64,000 bases of DNA from Xiphophorus maculatus (lineage: Eukaryota; Chordata; Actinopteri; Cyprinodontiformes; Poeciliidae), in assembly GCF_002775205.1 (NCBI RefSeq), contig NC_036462.1:30483084-30547083 (forward strand), in the 5' to 3' direction. Below the pieces are notes generated by a model, which was not told the origin of the DNA, did no database searches, and saw only the letters and a program-made list of their open reading frames with translations. This document shows, one piece after another, positions 37,279 through 50,261 of the stretch. The translations under genes were made by a program, and so were the position numbers. Position 1 is the first letter of the stretch, and each line of letters begins with the position of its first letter.

Positions 37279-40200
37279 ATGGGGGCTCTCCAGGGGATCT
37301 TCACCTTCACAAGCTGTGTGAGTATTCACACATTTTCTTCCTTTCCTCTTAGATGGCATTGGGGACTTTTATGGTTAGCAATGGTGCTGGAGTCAGTGTT
37401 TTACTGTAAAAGAAAATGTTTTAACTTAAGGAAAATATGATTTAAAAAAAAAAAAAAATCAAATGAATACGAAGGCAACCTACAAAATAAATGCAAAATG
37501 TACAAACTACTGTTTAATTTTTCAACAGTTTTAAATTGTTTTCTAGTTTAGAGTCGTTTCCTGTCAATTTTCACTGTTAAATATGCAGCTTTTTCTTTTC
37601 TTTTTTAATGTACCATCACCTTCTTATGTGGACTTTCATGTGACAAATGAAAAGCAAATGTTTTTTGTCTGAGACTTTTTGGCCAGCGGGATTATGTTTC
37701 AGTGCCAAGGCATATGATAAACTGAGTAATTCAATAGTCCATTGAGAACAACTGGAGATGCGGAGGCACTAGATCTAACACAGAGAACCTTACATAAGTG
37801 TAGGTCACAGTACAGAATTTCCATATAGCTTAATCTATTTGTTTTATATAATTCTTTAACAACATTCTTCAAAAATTACAGCTATAGATCAAAGCAACCC
37901 ATTGTATCCATAGCAAATATTCAAGCTAATGACAATAATAGCAGAAAGAGGAAGCCTTAGTACTCTAGATTACTGAACAACCTAATATAATAGCAGTAGC
38001 TCTCTGTGCTGAGTTTTCCACAGTGAAGGAGTTTCTTGCTTTGTGGTCAGAGAGGGATTAACTATCTTCCCAAAATGTCTTTCTGGTTCTGTCATGGTTG
38101 TTTGGGTGTGTCCTGTGATCTCCTTTAAATTGCCATGGCCCAGTTCGTAAGAAGATTAAACTGACTTTGTTTACCTGCCAGGGGTATTAACATGTTGACA
38201 ATCCTCTGGTGCCTTCCTTCGACTCCGCTCAGCTGTTGCTGCATTGAAAACATAGAAATCCATGTGCAGAACATATGTTTGTTGGCTGCTAAGTTGTGCT
38301 ACCTGCCTGGTATAAATCTGTCAGTTGTACCTGGTATTTATTGACATGATGCCGACAGACGCACAAAAATGAGTATCTACTTTTAAATTATTTGCAGCAA
38401 CAGAGGCACAGATTTAGTTGTGTTTCAACTTTGTTTTAATATGAGCATCGTCTGGATTAAACATCCCGTGTGTTCCCAATGTAAGCAAGTGTTTTTGTCT
38501 GATGCAACTTTCAACGCCATGGCGATCAGGGCTTGGTCACTGTGTCAATATATTCTCTGATAGTGTCTCTTAAAACAGAGAAATCTTCCAAAGATAATTG
38601 GCCTGCTGGGTCCAGCTGGCTGGTTCGTGTGTTGGTGGTGGACCCCAATGCAGCAGGCATTAAGGTTGGGCGATATGCGAGATTTTCCCAGTCCAACAAA
38701 TGGCAGTAGGCGATATATTCGCGCAGGTGATGTTTGAACCTTTTTCAATAAGAAATTACAAATGATATTGAGAAGCCACCCTTTTAAATGGTGTAGTAAA
38801 ATGTTCTTGTTAAATAATAGCAAAACACTGAGTCAATCAAAGAAATGCGCGTTTATCTTTAGATATTTCATTTAGAAAATCAGAGTAAAAGAAAACCAAT
38901 GAGATTCTTGGAAGATCAAACCCAGAGAATGAAACTTAAAAAAGCAAACATTTCTGTATGTTTTTGCTTACGTGGCCAAGGGAAATATAGTCAATTGGTC
39001 ATATTAGTATGGAATTTTCCATCAGCTTCCCTCCTTGGGGATTTTCCCATCAGAGAAAAAACAAAGGAACTTAGTTTTCTTTCCACATCTCCGGCTTGCA
39101 CCTATGTCCTTGGACAGAGCGGATTCAGTAAGTTAAAAAAACAAGAACAACTTCTCAGAAATCTTTTATCGGGTCCCGCTTCCCCAGTAAATAAAACAAA
39201 GTTTTCTTTTCCCACCACAATTGTCATATATCTCCAGTAAATAATTTCGAGATAGTCCCGTGGAATTGCATGAACTCCAACGACTTCAAAAGATTAAAAT
39301 GAATGAGTAGACTAAAAGACACTGATTGCAAAATTGTACTTTAGAAAGTAGATGACGATGAAAAAAGAAATGTTTTCACAACAATCATCCTCTGGTCTGC
39401 CAAGTTTTAATCTACGGTAAAGTTTCACTCCCAATCTTATATCATTAGGAAGGACCCCCTATAATCTCAGTGGGAGGGATCCGGAGTAAAAGACCTAGAC
39501 TGGGTGAAATAGTTACATTACTTTTGAATAAAATCCATTCGGTTTTCTCATTATTTAGGTGGAGAAATTTTTGAGAGAGCCATTCCTTTATATCCCTTGA
39601 GTTGCATCTGTCAGTTTAAACTGAGTGACATTGAGGGTCAGGATGCACACTTGTTTAGGAAGGGAAATTGTGGTTCCTAGAAATTAAACAAATCTGTCTT
39701 CAGACATATGTAGAGAGTCCTCCTGTCCTTATAAAAAAATATATTTGTACATTACAGATAACCACGTTTACCCGCAACTTCTAGGCTCCTTCCTATTCGG
39801 TACAATTCGTTTGTTTCCCCAGATGTGCAGCAATGCTACGTGTCCAGTTTGCGGCTGCTGTCCAAGCAGCAGGAACTCCACAGTGACCAGAATCATCTAC
39901 GCTTCCATCCTGTTGTTGGGTACCATTGTTGCCTGCATAATGCTCTCACCAGGAATGGAGCAGCAACTCAGAAGGGTACGAATAAATTATGCAATCACGG
40001 CGTAGACGGAGTGTTTATGTTTCTGAATAAAAAGGTGACAACCCCCCGCCCCCACCTCCACAAAGATAGGTAGACTGCAGAAAATATACTAAATTTCCAC
40101 ACAATGGATCCAGAGTATTCGTAAGTGTTAAGAGAACACAACCGTGCGTGAATAGCTGTAATCTGCAAATACTGAAGATTTTCTCTAAGAATGCTTACAA

Positions 40201-43200
40201 CTGGGCGTGCCGTGGTGGCGTAGGGGATAGCGCGACCCATGTTTGGAGGTTCGACTCCCGGACCCAGCGACATTTCCGGCGACATTTGCCGCATGTCTTC
40301 CCCCCTCTCCTTCCCCCTTTCCTGTCAGCCTACTGTCATATAAGGGACACTAGAGGCCACAAAAGACACCCTGGAGGGGAGAAAACAAAGAAAAAAGAAT
40401 GCTTAGAATTATTCTAACAGTTCAAACACCAAGTACAACTTAAGGTGCTTTAATATTCACAGTGGAAACTTTCTTAGCCCCATCTTCCTTATCTCTACCT
40501 CTAAGGGTTTCAGAGTGTCAACGAAACTAAATGCCGCTCTGGGTGAGCTGCTTTGCAGACGCCACCCAATAGCATTTCAAGCAGCATGGCACCCAGGTTT
40601 TTCAGCTTCCCAAGCTGCCTTTTCTTTGGAATATTTATGAAGAATCCGTGGATTTTTAGCTAATAATAGAGTTATGTTCCACACAAAAAAAACCAGTGAA
40701 TAGGTGAATCTACAAATACTGAACCACGACGAGGTGCATGTCCACTGTTATCGTTCCTCTGAATTGATCTATTTAAGGAAACCCCTGGCAAGACCTAAAT
40801 TAGTTTTAGATACTGTGTAGGGTCAGGTGTCAGTCTGGTTTAAATGTGAAGTGCAATGCTCAGATTGTTCCTCTTTTTTTTGTCAGGTTCCAGGCTTCTG
40901 TGATGACACGGAAGGCTTCTTTATTCCAGCCCATCAGGCATACTTGAAGTGTGAGATGTTGGTGGGCTACAAAGCAGTGTACCGCTTCTGCTTCGGCATG
41001 AGCATGTGGTTCCTGAGCTTCTCCATTTTTACACTTAACATCAAGACCAGCAGAGACCCTCGTGCTTCCATACACAATGGGTAAGGACTGAAATAGTGGC
41101 AGGAATATTTAGCCTATCGTGAAACAAACAACAAATCCTCAGGTTAGCCTCACAGGGGCTGGAATCATCCAGCACCTCTTACATTATTCAAAAAAAAGGG
41201 AAAAAAAAGGTGAAATAAAGAATTAAATTGTAAATGCAGTTGCTATGAGCTTTGAAAGCTAAAGAAGAAACATGGCAAGATTGGTTCACAACTTATTTAG
41301 TAAGGAAGACTGTTTGAGTCTTTTTTAATTTTAGTGACACTGGTTCAGGAAAAAAAAGTAAATTCATCACATTAGAGCTGTCCTATCTGCGTTTAGAGAT
41401 TCTGGAACTTGCTTTTGAGCTTTGGGACGTCTGTGTCTGTGAAATATCTCTGTGGGATTCCATGTCAAGAAGAGAATGCTCCAAGGCTCTAAATCTTGAT
41501 TCTCAAACACTATGGATTCAAGGTATAGGTATTTTACTGTCAGTCTACAAATGACAATATAATAAATGGTGGGTTCTCTCCTCCCCCAGTCCAGTAATGG
41601 TGAAATGGCCTCTACATTGTCCTTAGGTGTGAGTATGTGAGTCTATGCTTGTCTGTCTTTTGTGTCTGTTTCCCTCTCCTCTCATGGACTTTTGACTTAA
41701 GATATTTCCACCTTGTATTAGGAACCACTCCCCTCGTGACATTGCAAGGAAAGCAGTCCTTAGACTTGGGGGTGCCCAAAGTGGGTCCTCGAGGGCCCCG
41801 GCATCCTGCATGTTTTAGTTCTCTCCCTGGTTTAACGCACCTAGATCCAATGATGGCTCATTAGAAGGCCTGAGAAGAACATTGACATGGTGAAAAGGTT
41901 GTTACTACCACCAGGGAGAGAACTAAAACGTGCAGGATGCCGGCCCTCGAGGACCCACTTTGGGCACCCCCTGCCTTAGACGGATGCATGGATGTTACTA
42001 TAGAAGTGAGATTATGGATGTTTGTCAAGTTTCAATATTTTTCAGCTTTTCACAGCCCAATATGGCATGGCTTTTATCCACTTCGCCTTGGGTCATGTGA
42101 CATTGCATGTTCTCCATGAACTGTTGGGGTGCCACAGTTCTGTGCTGCTGAGTTCCTCAAAATTGTGTCGTCAAATAATGTTAAGATAATAGTTTATAAA
42201 AATTACTTGTCCGCTAATCTATTCCTAGCTGGAGAAATTAAAACATACAAGAGAATACTCAAGAGAAACATCTTCAAATCCGAAGTAGAAAAAGGTTCAG
42301 TATAGATGATCATTAAGCCTTGACTGGCTGAAGGTTAAGAACAGAGACACAGGCTAACATGGAAGGATTTGGTTCCATCATCTGGTAACAGCATGAAATG
42401 TTTCTGCAACAGGTCCTTGCTTATTTCAAATTTCCACACTTGGGATTCATAACAATTTTTCTTAGGTATGAGTGTGTGTGTGCGCATGGTTTCGTTTTGC
42501 TCTAGGACAAAATATTTCTTATTATAAGAGCTGGTGAATTCACAAATACAGGTAGGCTTTGTATGAATCAATCAGCAATATCAGATGTGGTGTGTCAAAA
42601 AAACAACAACAAATCAAGCTTAGGTTGTTTTCATGCCTAATAGTCGTAGATTTGGTTCAATTTGGAACTAAAATTGCAACATTTGTTAAATTTTCAGCTG
42701 GTGTGTTTTCACACCGTACTGCGTCTACTGAACTAAACCCTTTGAAAACCTATAGAGTTGTGCTTTTGTTTTGGTTGTATTTACCCAGAATGCCCGGTGC
42801 TGTAGTTCACTTCAGCTGGACTAGGTTTGTAGGCAGACAAGAGTTTTATATTTTTGGAGTTCGATTGTACTTTCGTACCTCCCCAAATGAACCGAACTTT
42901 CAAGACAAACAAACTAGAGTTTGTTTGTCTTGCGAAATAAAGCGAAATAAACAGGGATGATGAGAGCGCAGCTTTGATTTTGGTGAATTTACCACACAAT
43001 TATGACCGTCTTATTATCTAACTGAAACTCATCGTATTTATTTTCAGATACTGGTTTTATAAGTTTGTTGCCTTGGTGGCAAGTACAGTTGGTGCCTTTT
43101 ATATTCCAGATGGGCCTTTCACCTACAGTAAGACCTTTATATTTTTGCTCATTACAGCGTCTGTCAGAGGAGTAACTGAATGACCTGTGTGGCTTTGTGT

Positions 43201-46200
43201 TGTTGCAGCGTTGTTTGTCATAGGCTCTGGAGGAGCTTTCTTTTTCATTCTCATCCAACTGGTGCTGCTGGTGGACTTTGCTCACTCATGGAATGAGTCT
43301 TGGGTGGAAAATATGGAGAAAGGCAATTCCAGGGGCTGGTACACAGGTCTGTGTCTACAACTGCAACTATGTGTTTAATAGTGTCTTTTCAAAGACGTAA
43401 ATTGTTTCCGCCACATAATTTGTTTTGTGCTGTCTGTTTTTAGCTTTGCTGGCCGTCATGACCCTTAACTACGTCACTGCGTTTACTGCGGCTGTGTTGT
43501 GCTTCATCTTCTACGCCAAGCCTGATGCTTGCTTCATCAACAAGTTCTTCATCAGCTTCAATGTGATGCTGTGCATCGTGGCCTCTGTTGTTTCTGTGCT
43601 ACGCAAAGTGCAGGTACAAGAGATTTGGGCCTGGTCAAACATATTTCAGTATCACTGAAGCCCTGATAGAGGAGGTTCTTAAAATGTACAAACAAAATTT
43701 AAATATTGCGTCCTTACTTAAATAATTAGAAACATTAAAATTTATATAATTATGTAATAATTATGTCCTTAAATCAGCATAATGCAAAATTACAATATGG
43801 TTAACTGTGGACTGGTTAACCATATTAACCAGTCTATATTGTTAATGGACTGGTTAATGGACTTTGGGGTGGGGCTCAAATGGCCATCCCTCTTGATACT
43901 GGCGGACTTTGCTGAAGCAGTGGTCCATTAAGTTCTCCAAAAATTGACATTCCCCATTGATGTGGGTACATTCCTGAGAAAAAACAATTCAATTTAACCA
44001 GACACTTCGAAGAGGCTCTGATGCTGGGAGACGATGTAAGGAATACTGTGCGTTAATACACGCTAGAACCGAACATTTGGACTTGTTTATTTGTACCTTC
44101 TGTTGGAGCCGGTTGGGCCTGAAGGCTTTGGGTCATTCCCAAAATCACTGGCTCCAGGGCCAGTTGTGACTTGTGATGTTTTTGAGCAGGTCCTCCTTGA
44201 CTGTTATATAATAAAATAATAATGATAAAATCATAATAAAAATAATAGATTTTGTAATAACGAGGCTTTAGGAAAAAACAAGAGATATTATATCATAAAT
44301 GTAAACTACAAGTCCATCTGGGGCCCCTCAACAAAGTGGGTGCCAATCTTGCGAAGCAGTCCAAAGTCAACTAGCAAGTGCAGGATTAATAGATTCATAT
44401 TCTTTCCATTTGTATTCACAGGAATTTCAGCCACATTCAGGACTACTACAGTCATCTTTCATCACCCTGTACACAGTGTTCTTGACCTGGTCTGCTATGA
44501 CGAATGAGCCTGGTGAGAATATATATATATTTATATACATGTTTTATTTGGCAAGGAGATTGCTCCAGATATTGATTTGTAGATTCTAGACTTTAACAAA
44601 GCTGACACTATTTCTTGAATTTTACAGAAAGCATGTGTCACAATTGAGTTGTGTTGGGTTTATAGTTTTTTTTTTTACATTTAACTTTTTATTGAAATTT
44701 TTACATTTATTTACATATACAGTGAACTTGAACACAACACATCCACCTCTACCCAAAATAAAAAGAAACCAAAACTGTTGCTCGGGGGCTTGTACTCATT
44801 ATTACCTTATTGTCTCTCATTTTCATAGGCCTTTATCCTCTTTTGTCGCTCTCTGATGTCCTGAATATAGTCCATTTTGTCCATTTTTTTTCCATTTGTG
44901 CTTGTTGCAGTCTCAATCTGTGTGTCAGTTTTTCCATAATATAAATTTCTTCCACAATTTCAGTCCAATGTTCTTGGCATGGGGGGTCCTCTTTCCCCCA
45001 CTTCCTCGTGATCGCTTTCTTACCCGCTATTAACAGAATCTTAATCAGGTATCTATCTTTTACCCTAATCTTGGTGTTATTAAAATTACATAGATAGAAT
45101 ACCATGCTACTCATAGGGATATCATACCCCAGTATCCTCTTCACAGATACATAAACATTTTTCCAGAATGCAACAATTTTTGGACAGTTCCAAAATATGT
45201 GCGAGTGATCAGCATTCATCATTCCGCATTTTCTCCAACACTCTGCGCTTGTATCACTATATTTATTCTTAATTTTAGGCGTGATGAAAAAACGTATAAG
45301 GTTCTTCCATGCAAACTCCCTCCATATCCGCGAATTAGTAGATGTCTGTTGTGTTTTCCACATATCTATCCAGTCTTTATCCGTAATTGTCATATTAAAC
45401 TCTGATTCCCATTTCTCTTTAATATACTTTGTAGAATGCCTATTCATTAGTTTTTGATATAGTGTAGAGATGGTTTTCATTTTAGTTCCATTAATAGAGT
45501 TAAGTACCACTCCAATCACACTATTCCTTTCCATCTTAGTGTCCCGTTTGATGTCTGTCCTATAGTAGTCTCTCATTTGCAAATACCTGTAGAACTCATG
45601 TTTATCTAGATTATACTTGTCCTTCATTTGTTGAAAGCTCAACAGCTCATTATTTTCCTGGAGGGTATACCATCCCGTAATCCCTTTCCCTATCCATTGC
45701 TTGAATCCTTTATCATATTTTAATGGTTTAAAATCCGTGTCGTATGCTATCCACCTAAGCACTTTCATTTCTTTCTTTATTTTGTGTTTTTTCAATGTTT
45801 TGAACCATGTTTCCAATGTAAAATTAGTGATCGGATCTTTATAATTCTTGATCTTCTCATATCTATCTTCATCTCCAATAACACTCTGAATTGGACATCC
45901 TCCAAACTCTTTCTCCATGTCTTTCCACCTTGCTGAATAGTCCGGCGAGCACCAACACACCACATGCCTGAGCTGTGCTGCCCAGAAGTACTCTCTCAGT
46001 CTTGGTAGGCCCAAACCCCCTTCGTCTTTCGGTAGCTGTAACGTTTTATATTTAACTCTTGGTTTTTTGCCCCCCCAGATGAATCTTGATAATATCTTGT
46101 CCCAGATATCAAATTGAGTTTGACTCACCTCTATCGGTAATGCCTGGAACAGATATAGAAGTTTCGCTTGCACATTCATTTTGATAATTTCGACTCTCGA

Positions 46201-49200
46201 GTTCAAATCCAATGGTAAAGTATTCCATCTATCTATATCTTTTTGTATTTCTTGGGTTATTTTACTATAATTCGCTTTAAACAATGTAGATATTTCTTTA
46301 GTAATATTGACTCCTAGATATTTTATTTCTTTCGTGTTCCATTTAATGGGAAATGCTTCCTGTATTTCTTTTGATGGGTTATAGTTGAGTGTTAGTGTCT
46401 GTGTTTTGCTTACATTAATTTTGTATCCTGAAAGATATTCATACTTTCCAAACAAGTCCATCAAAACTGGCAACGATCTATTTGGCTGTTCAAGGAAGGT
46501 TATTATATCGGGTTTATAGTTTTGATTTATTTGCTATCTGTTCTCCATATTATTTTATTTTGATCAGATCAACCTTGTTGGGACCTGCCGTAGCAAAGCA
46601 TAGGAGGTATTTCAGCAGACTGTTCAGGTTCAAAGTTGTTGCTTTTAGAAAAATATGGCCGTGTTCCTTAAGGTCTTTTTGTTATTTAGTTTTATTACTT
46701 TTGCATGCTTCTTGTGACGAACTCAAACAGGATGGTATTTACAGCAGTGTGTACAGGCATATCAGTTCAGTGATTTGTTTTGTTTATAATTTGTCATCAA
46801 TGACAAAAAAAATCACTTTTCTGCCAAATGCACAATTCTCTTAAGATAAATAGTTATTTCAAAAGAGCAGAAGAAATCGTATGTTTTTTGAACAATAATA
46901 ATATTTGTTGTAAATCTGCTGCAAAGAGATGAGCGCCTTTTCTGGTAACCAAGTGCCACGAAGTAAATATCTGATTTACTTTTGTAAAATTTACCAACTG
47001 TAGACTCCGTGTGTCTAAGCAGATAAGCTGTATTTCAAAAGAGCTTATGTTTTATAAACAATAATAATATCAAGTAAGAGATGAGGGGTTTTTTTCTGGC
47101 AACGAACTGCCACGAAGTATAAATCAGATTTTTACTTTTTGTTGAATGTCTTGTTTTATAATTTATTTATCATCAATGACAAAAAAGAAAATCAAAGAAC
47201 ATTTTCACTTTTCTGCCAAATTCACCGACTGCACAATTCTGGTTAAGTAGTATGTAGTGTGAGTTATAGTATTTCAAAAGAGCAGAAGAAATCTTATGTT
47301 GTTTGAACGATAACAGTATTTGTTGTTAATCTGTTGCTAAGAGACTAAGGCGTTTTCTGGTAGCCAAGTGCCACAAAGTTAACGTAATTTTTCCTTTTCA
47401 AATATAAAAATCAGAAGGCAGTGCATTAGCACAAACATTGCTAATGTAGCTACTGCCCTCATTAGCCGTATCCTTTCCCTAAAATAAGCTGTTTAGCTAT
47501 TTTGTTTGTTAGCCATGTTTAGCACATGCCACTGCCAGAATGTAGGCTAATATTAGCAGTTTGGCTAATTTAACTTATACGCTAATTTTAACATACTGAG
47601 TGGTGTAAGTCCATGTTACTCCACATGCTTGTGACGCTCCACATGCTATCGAGTACATTGTATCTTATTACTTCATGCTAATTTTTAGCAGCAGAACGCT
47701 GGGTTCCAACGGATGGGCAAATTTTTCAGGCCCCGTTTAAATTTCTTCAGAGATGTTCTAGTTTCTGTTCTGTTTTAGTTCAGTCTGTTAGTTTTTTTTA
47801 ACACTTAGATTATTTTTATTCATATTTACTTCTTGTGCTTAGTGTTTTATCTTGGTTAGATTTGAACTCCCAGGTCCCGTTTGTGTTTGCCTGTCCTCGC
47901 TCACAGGCACGTGGTTTTGTTTAGCACCATTTGTTTTGAATCACTTGGGGCAAAATTGTAAGTGCAATATTTTTTCTCAACGTGTGACTCAAAAATAAAT
48001 TGTGTCCACTTGTTCTGGAGAAGCGTGACTGTTGTTCAGTGTTTGTGAAAGACTGGGAAAAATCTCTTCAAAGTTCCGATAAAATTTTCTTTCAGACTTC
48101 AACTTCACAGTTACGAGGCATAAATACTTTTGCACCATAAATACCTCCATAAACGTAACCCCGTTTTGTTCACCTTATAGCCACAACTGTTAAACTGCTA
48201 GCTTCGTAATTTGAATAATTTGATTGCTAGCCGTTTATAAATGTCATCCTTGTATTGAGTCTGGACCTAAAATGCAACATCTCACTTCCCACACTCCATC
48301 TCGAATCGCGTCACCTTTGTGCCTCATTTAAAGTCATGTGACTGAAACCCATGAAACATTTCCATGGTTTGTATTAATACTTGCTTGGCAGGATTTGGAT
48401 TGTCATCAGTATTGGAACCACTGATTTCCACTTTGTTTAATTCCTCCCAAAAAATATCTTTCAGCGATTGTTTTTGCTTTAGCAGTTTCCTCTTCTTGGT
48501 GCAGGCTGAACATTTTTGTGTTGCTGTGTACAGATCGAGAATGCAACCCCAATCTGCTCAGCATCTTCCAGCAGATCACTGCTCCCACAGTTTGGCCCCC
48601 GGAAACAGAAAACCAGACGGCCGTGGTGATCATCGGAGCCGAGGAACCTGATCAGACGTCCCCCTACTTACAGTGGTGGGATGCCCAGAGCATCGTGGGG
48701 CTGATCATATTCGTTCTGTGCATTCTTTACTCAAGGTAAAAAAATACAAATTTAAACCAATTCATTTCCATGAGAATTTGCCAAGGGGTCATTAATCTTC
48801 CTATTAAGGGTAGAAAGCTGTACTTGTCCAGATTGGGGAAAATCAGCTTAACTGTGAAATAAAAAGCATATTGTGTCCTGAGTAAGTCTGGATGAAATCT
48901 GACTTCCTGGTTTGTCAATGTAGGAAGTTTAGTTTTGTAAACTTCACTCAGTACAATTTATGAAACTGGGCGGACTGGACAGATCGCCTAAAAACTTTGT
49001 GACAAATAATAAGGTGAAGGAAATCTAAATCGAAGTAAAACAAACAAAACATTTGCTATCCAGAAATGATTCATTTTATCCCTTGAAATGTGAAATAAAG
49101 AACAGTCTAGAAAATCAAACATCTGTCCAGACTCACTTCTCATTTTCCATACTTACATGAAGATTTTGATTGGCCTGTTTTGGACTCAAATGACTGTAAA

Positions 49201-50261
49201 CATAAAAACATTAGACACAGAGGTTATAGAAACTGATGAAGTTATATATATTATATAGCTGTTTTCTGTCCTGGCCTGTTTAGTTAGGTTAGGCCTGTTG
49301 AGGTTACTTTAGGTTGTTTTTTTTTTAAGGAAAACATGAAAATATCTCACCTCTGCAGCAAACAAATTGCTATTAAGAATGTGTATCAATCAATGTTGTT
49401 GCTTTTAAACTGTTTCGTAGTTTGTTTTAAACTTTTGCTTTGGTGTGACCAGGTTGTCGTGTGTTGCATATTTCTGCCCAGGTCCCTTTTGAAAATGAGA
49501 TCCAGCTCTCAATGGGTTAAATAGAGGAAATAAAAAAATAATAATTCCAGTTTCACTGTTATCATAATTTATTGTGTCCACGCACCTTAAGCACCTTATT
49601 TGGCCGTGTGGCAGTTTGACGCCAAACAACGCGAACAGTCTACGAGAAAACTGGAACATAATACGTCGTCGTGCCGTTATGTTACAAATAATCGTGGTCA
49701 TGTGAAATATTTCGTATATATACGATATATACCGATCGTCACCGATATCTCTTGTCCGCAGCATACGCTCCTCCAACACGAATCAGGTGAACAAGTTGAC
49801 CATGGCCTCCAAGCAGTCGACTGTCCTCATTCAGGGGTCCGGCAGCAGCGGCAGCGACATGTTGGAGGGCCCCAGGGGGCCCCGGCGGGCGGAGGACAAC
49901 GAGCAAGACATGGTCCAGTACAGCTACTCCTTCTTCCACTTCATGCTCTTCTTAGCTTCCCTCTACATAATGATGACACTCACCAACTGGTACAGGTCAG
50001 TGACCCCTGCACTCTTAAACATTTAGCTCGACTTTAAAGTTTTCATTGGGGACAATTTGTTCACCTGTTGTAGAAATGTCTCATTAGAAAACTTATGTCT
50101 TTGTGTGTGATTTTCCATTTCACAGCCCAGACGCAGACTACACCATAACAAGCAAGTGGCCAACAGTGTGGGTAAAGGTCTCCTCGAGCTGGTTGTGTTT
50201 GGCCCTTTACATTTGGACCCTTGTGGCCCCTATGATTTTCCCCAACCGAGACTTCAGCTGA
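37279..50261 (+). CDS. serinc3: Serine incorporator 3-like multipass membrane protein, ten exons
   Basis: Exons: 37279-37317, 39823-39975, 40887-41080, 43048-43127, 43209-43346, 43444-43613, 44422-44512, 48534-48735, 49762-49995, 50126-50261. All have GT-AG junctions with consistent phases, giving 478 codons plus TGA; human SERINC3 is similar in length. SERINC/TDE1 proteins are about ten-pass membrane proteins of plasma membrane and Golgi, linked to serine-lipid handling and phospholipid scrambling; some mammalian members reduce retrovirus infectivity. Visible marks: a Cys-rich N-terminus (residues 13-28) before the first membrane helix (about 37-58), LVGYKAVYR in exon 3, the signature [13 protein letters not shown] in exon 5, SGLLQSS in exon 7, DRECNPNL in exon 8, [20 protein letters not shown] in exon 9 and the C-terminal FPNRDFS. 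Exon 8 also carries an Asn-Gln-Thr sequon. Assignment to SERINC3 rather than SERINC1/2/5 rests on similarity from memory and on neighbours shared with human 20q13. Confidence 0.92.
40203..40392 (+). mobile_element. tRNA-derived SINE in serinc3 intron 2
   Basis: The 5' part looks like a tRNA gene: an A-box-like TGGCGTAGGGGATAGCG (40214-40230) and a good B box GGTTCGACTCC at about 40248-40258. A non-tRNA body follows (pyrimidine-rich, then CTGTCATATAAGGGACACTAG), ending in an A-rich tail. The A-to-B spacing is short and the acceptor stem is not closed, so it is a SINE, not a tRNA gene. It lies in the sense direction of the host gene. Confidence 0.8.
41766..41973. mobile_element. Complete 208-bp hAT-type MITE in serinc3 intron 3
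   Basis: A perfect 8-bp target duplication CCTTAGAC (41758-41765 and 41974-41981) brackets long terminal inverted repeats. The left end reads GGGGGTGCCCAAAGTGGGTC and the right end is its reverse complement, with pairing extending about 60 bp inward. There is no coding capacity, so the element depended on a transposase in trans. Confidence 0.88.
44670..46509 (-). mobile_element. 5'-truncated L1-clade LINE in serinc3 intron 7, antisense
   Basis: A 14-bp target duplication GGGTTTATAGTTTT flanks the insertion (44656-44669 and 46510-46523). The 3' end of the element faces low coordinates and finishes in a run of T on the plus strand (poly-A on the minus strand). It holds an open frame of 546 codons (46473-44833) matching the C-terminal half of an L1-type ORF2 protein: end of the reverse transcriptase thumb ([37 protein letters not shown]) and a Cys-rich C-terminal motif ([19 protein letters not shown]). 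Target-primed insertion with 5' truncation explains its structure. The open frame suggests a fairly young copy. It cannot move itself because the endonuclease and most of the RT are absent. Confidence 0.9.
46855..47390. repeat. Three spaced copies of a ~110-130-bp repeat in serinc3 intron 7
   Basis: Three related segments begin TATTTCAAAAGAGC (about 46855, 47031 and 47270) and each runs through an AACAATAATAATAT-like block to a CTGGTAACCAAGTGCCACGAAGT-like block. The middle copy is shortest. Spacing is roughly 175-240 bp. The family is not recognised. Confidence 0.65.

Noticed and set aside
40203-40275. Functional tRNA gene
   Set aside because: A and B boxes are present but no closed acceptor stem or anticodon arm, and it continues into a SINE body with an A-rich tail.
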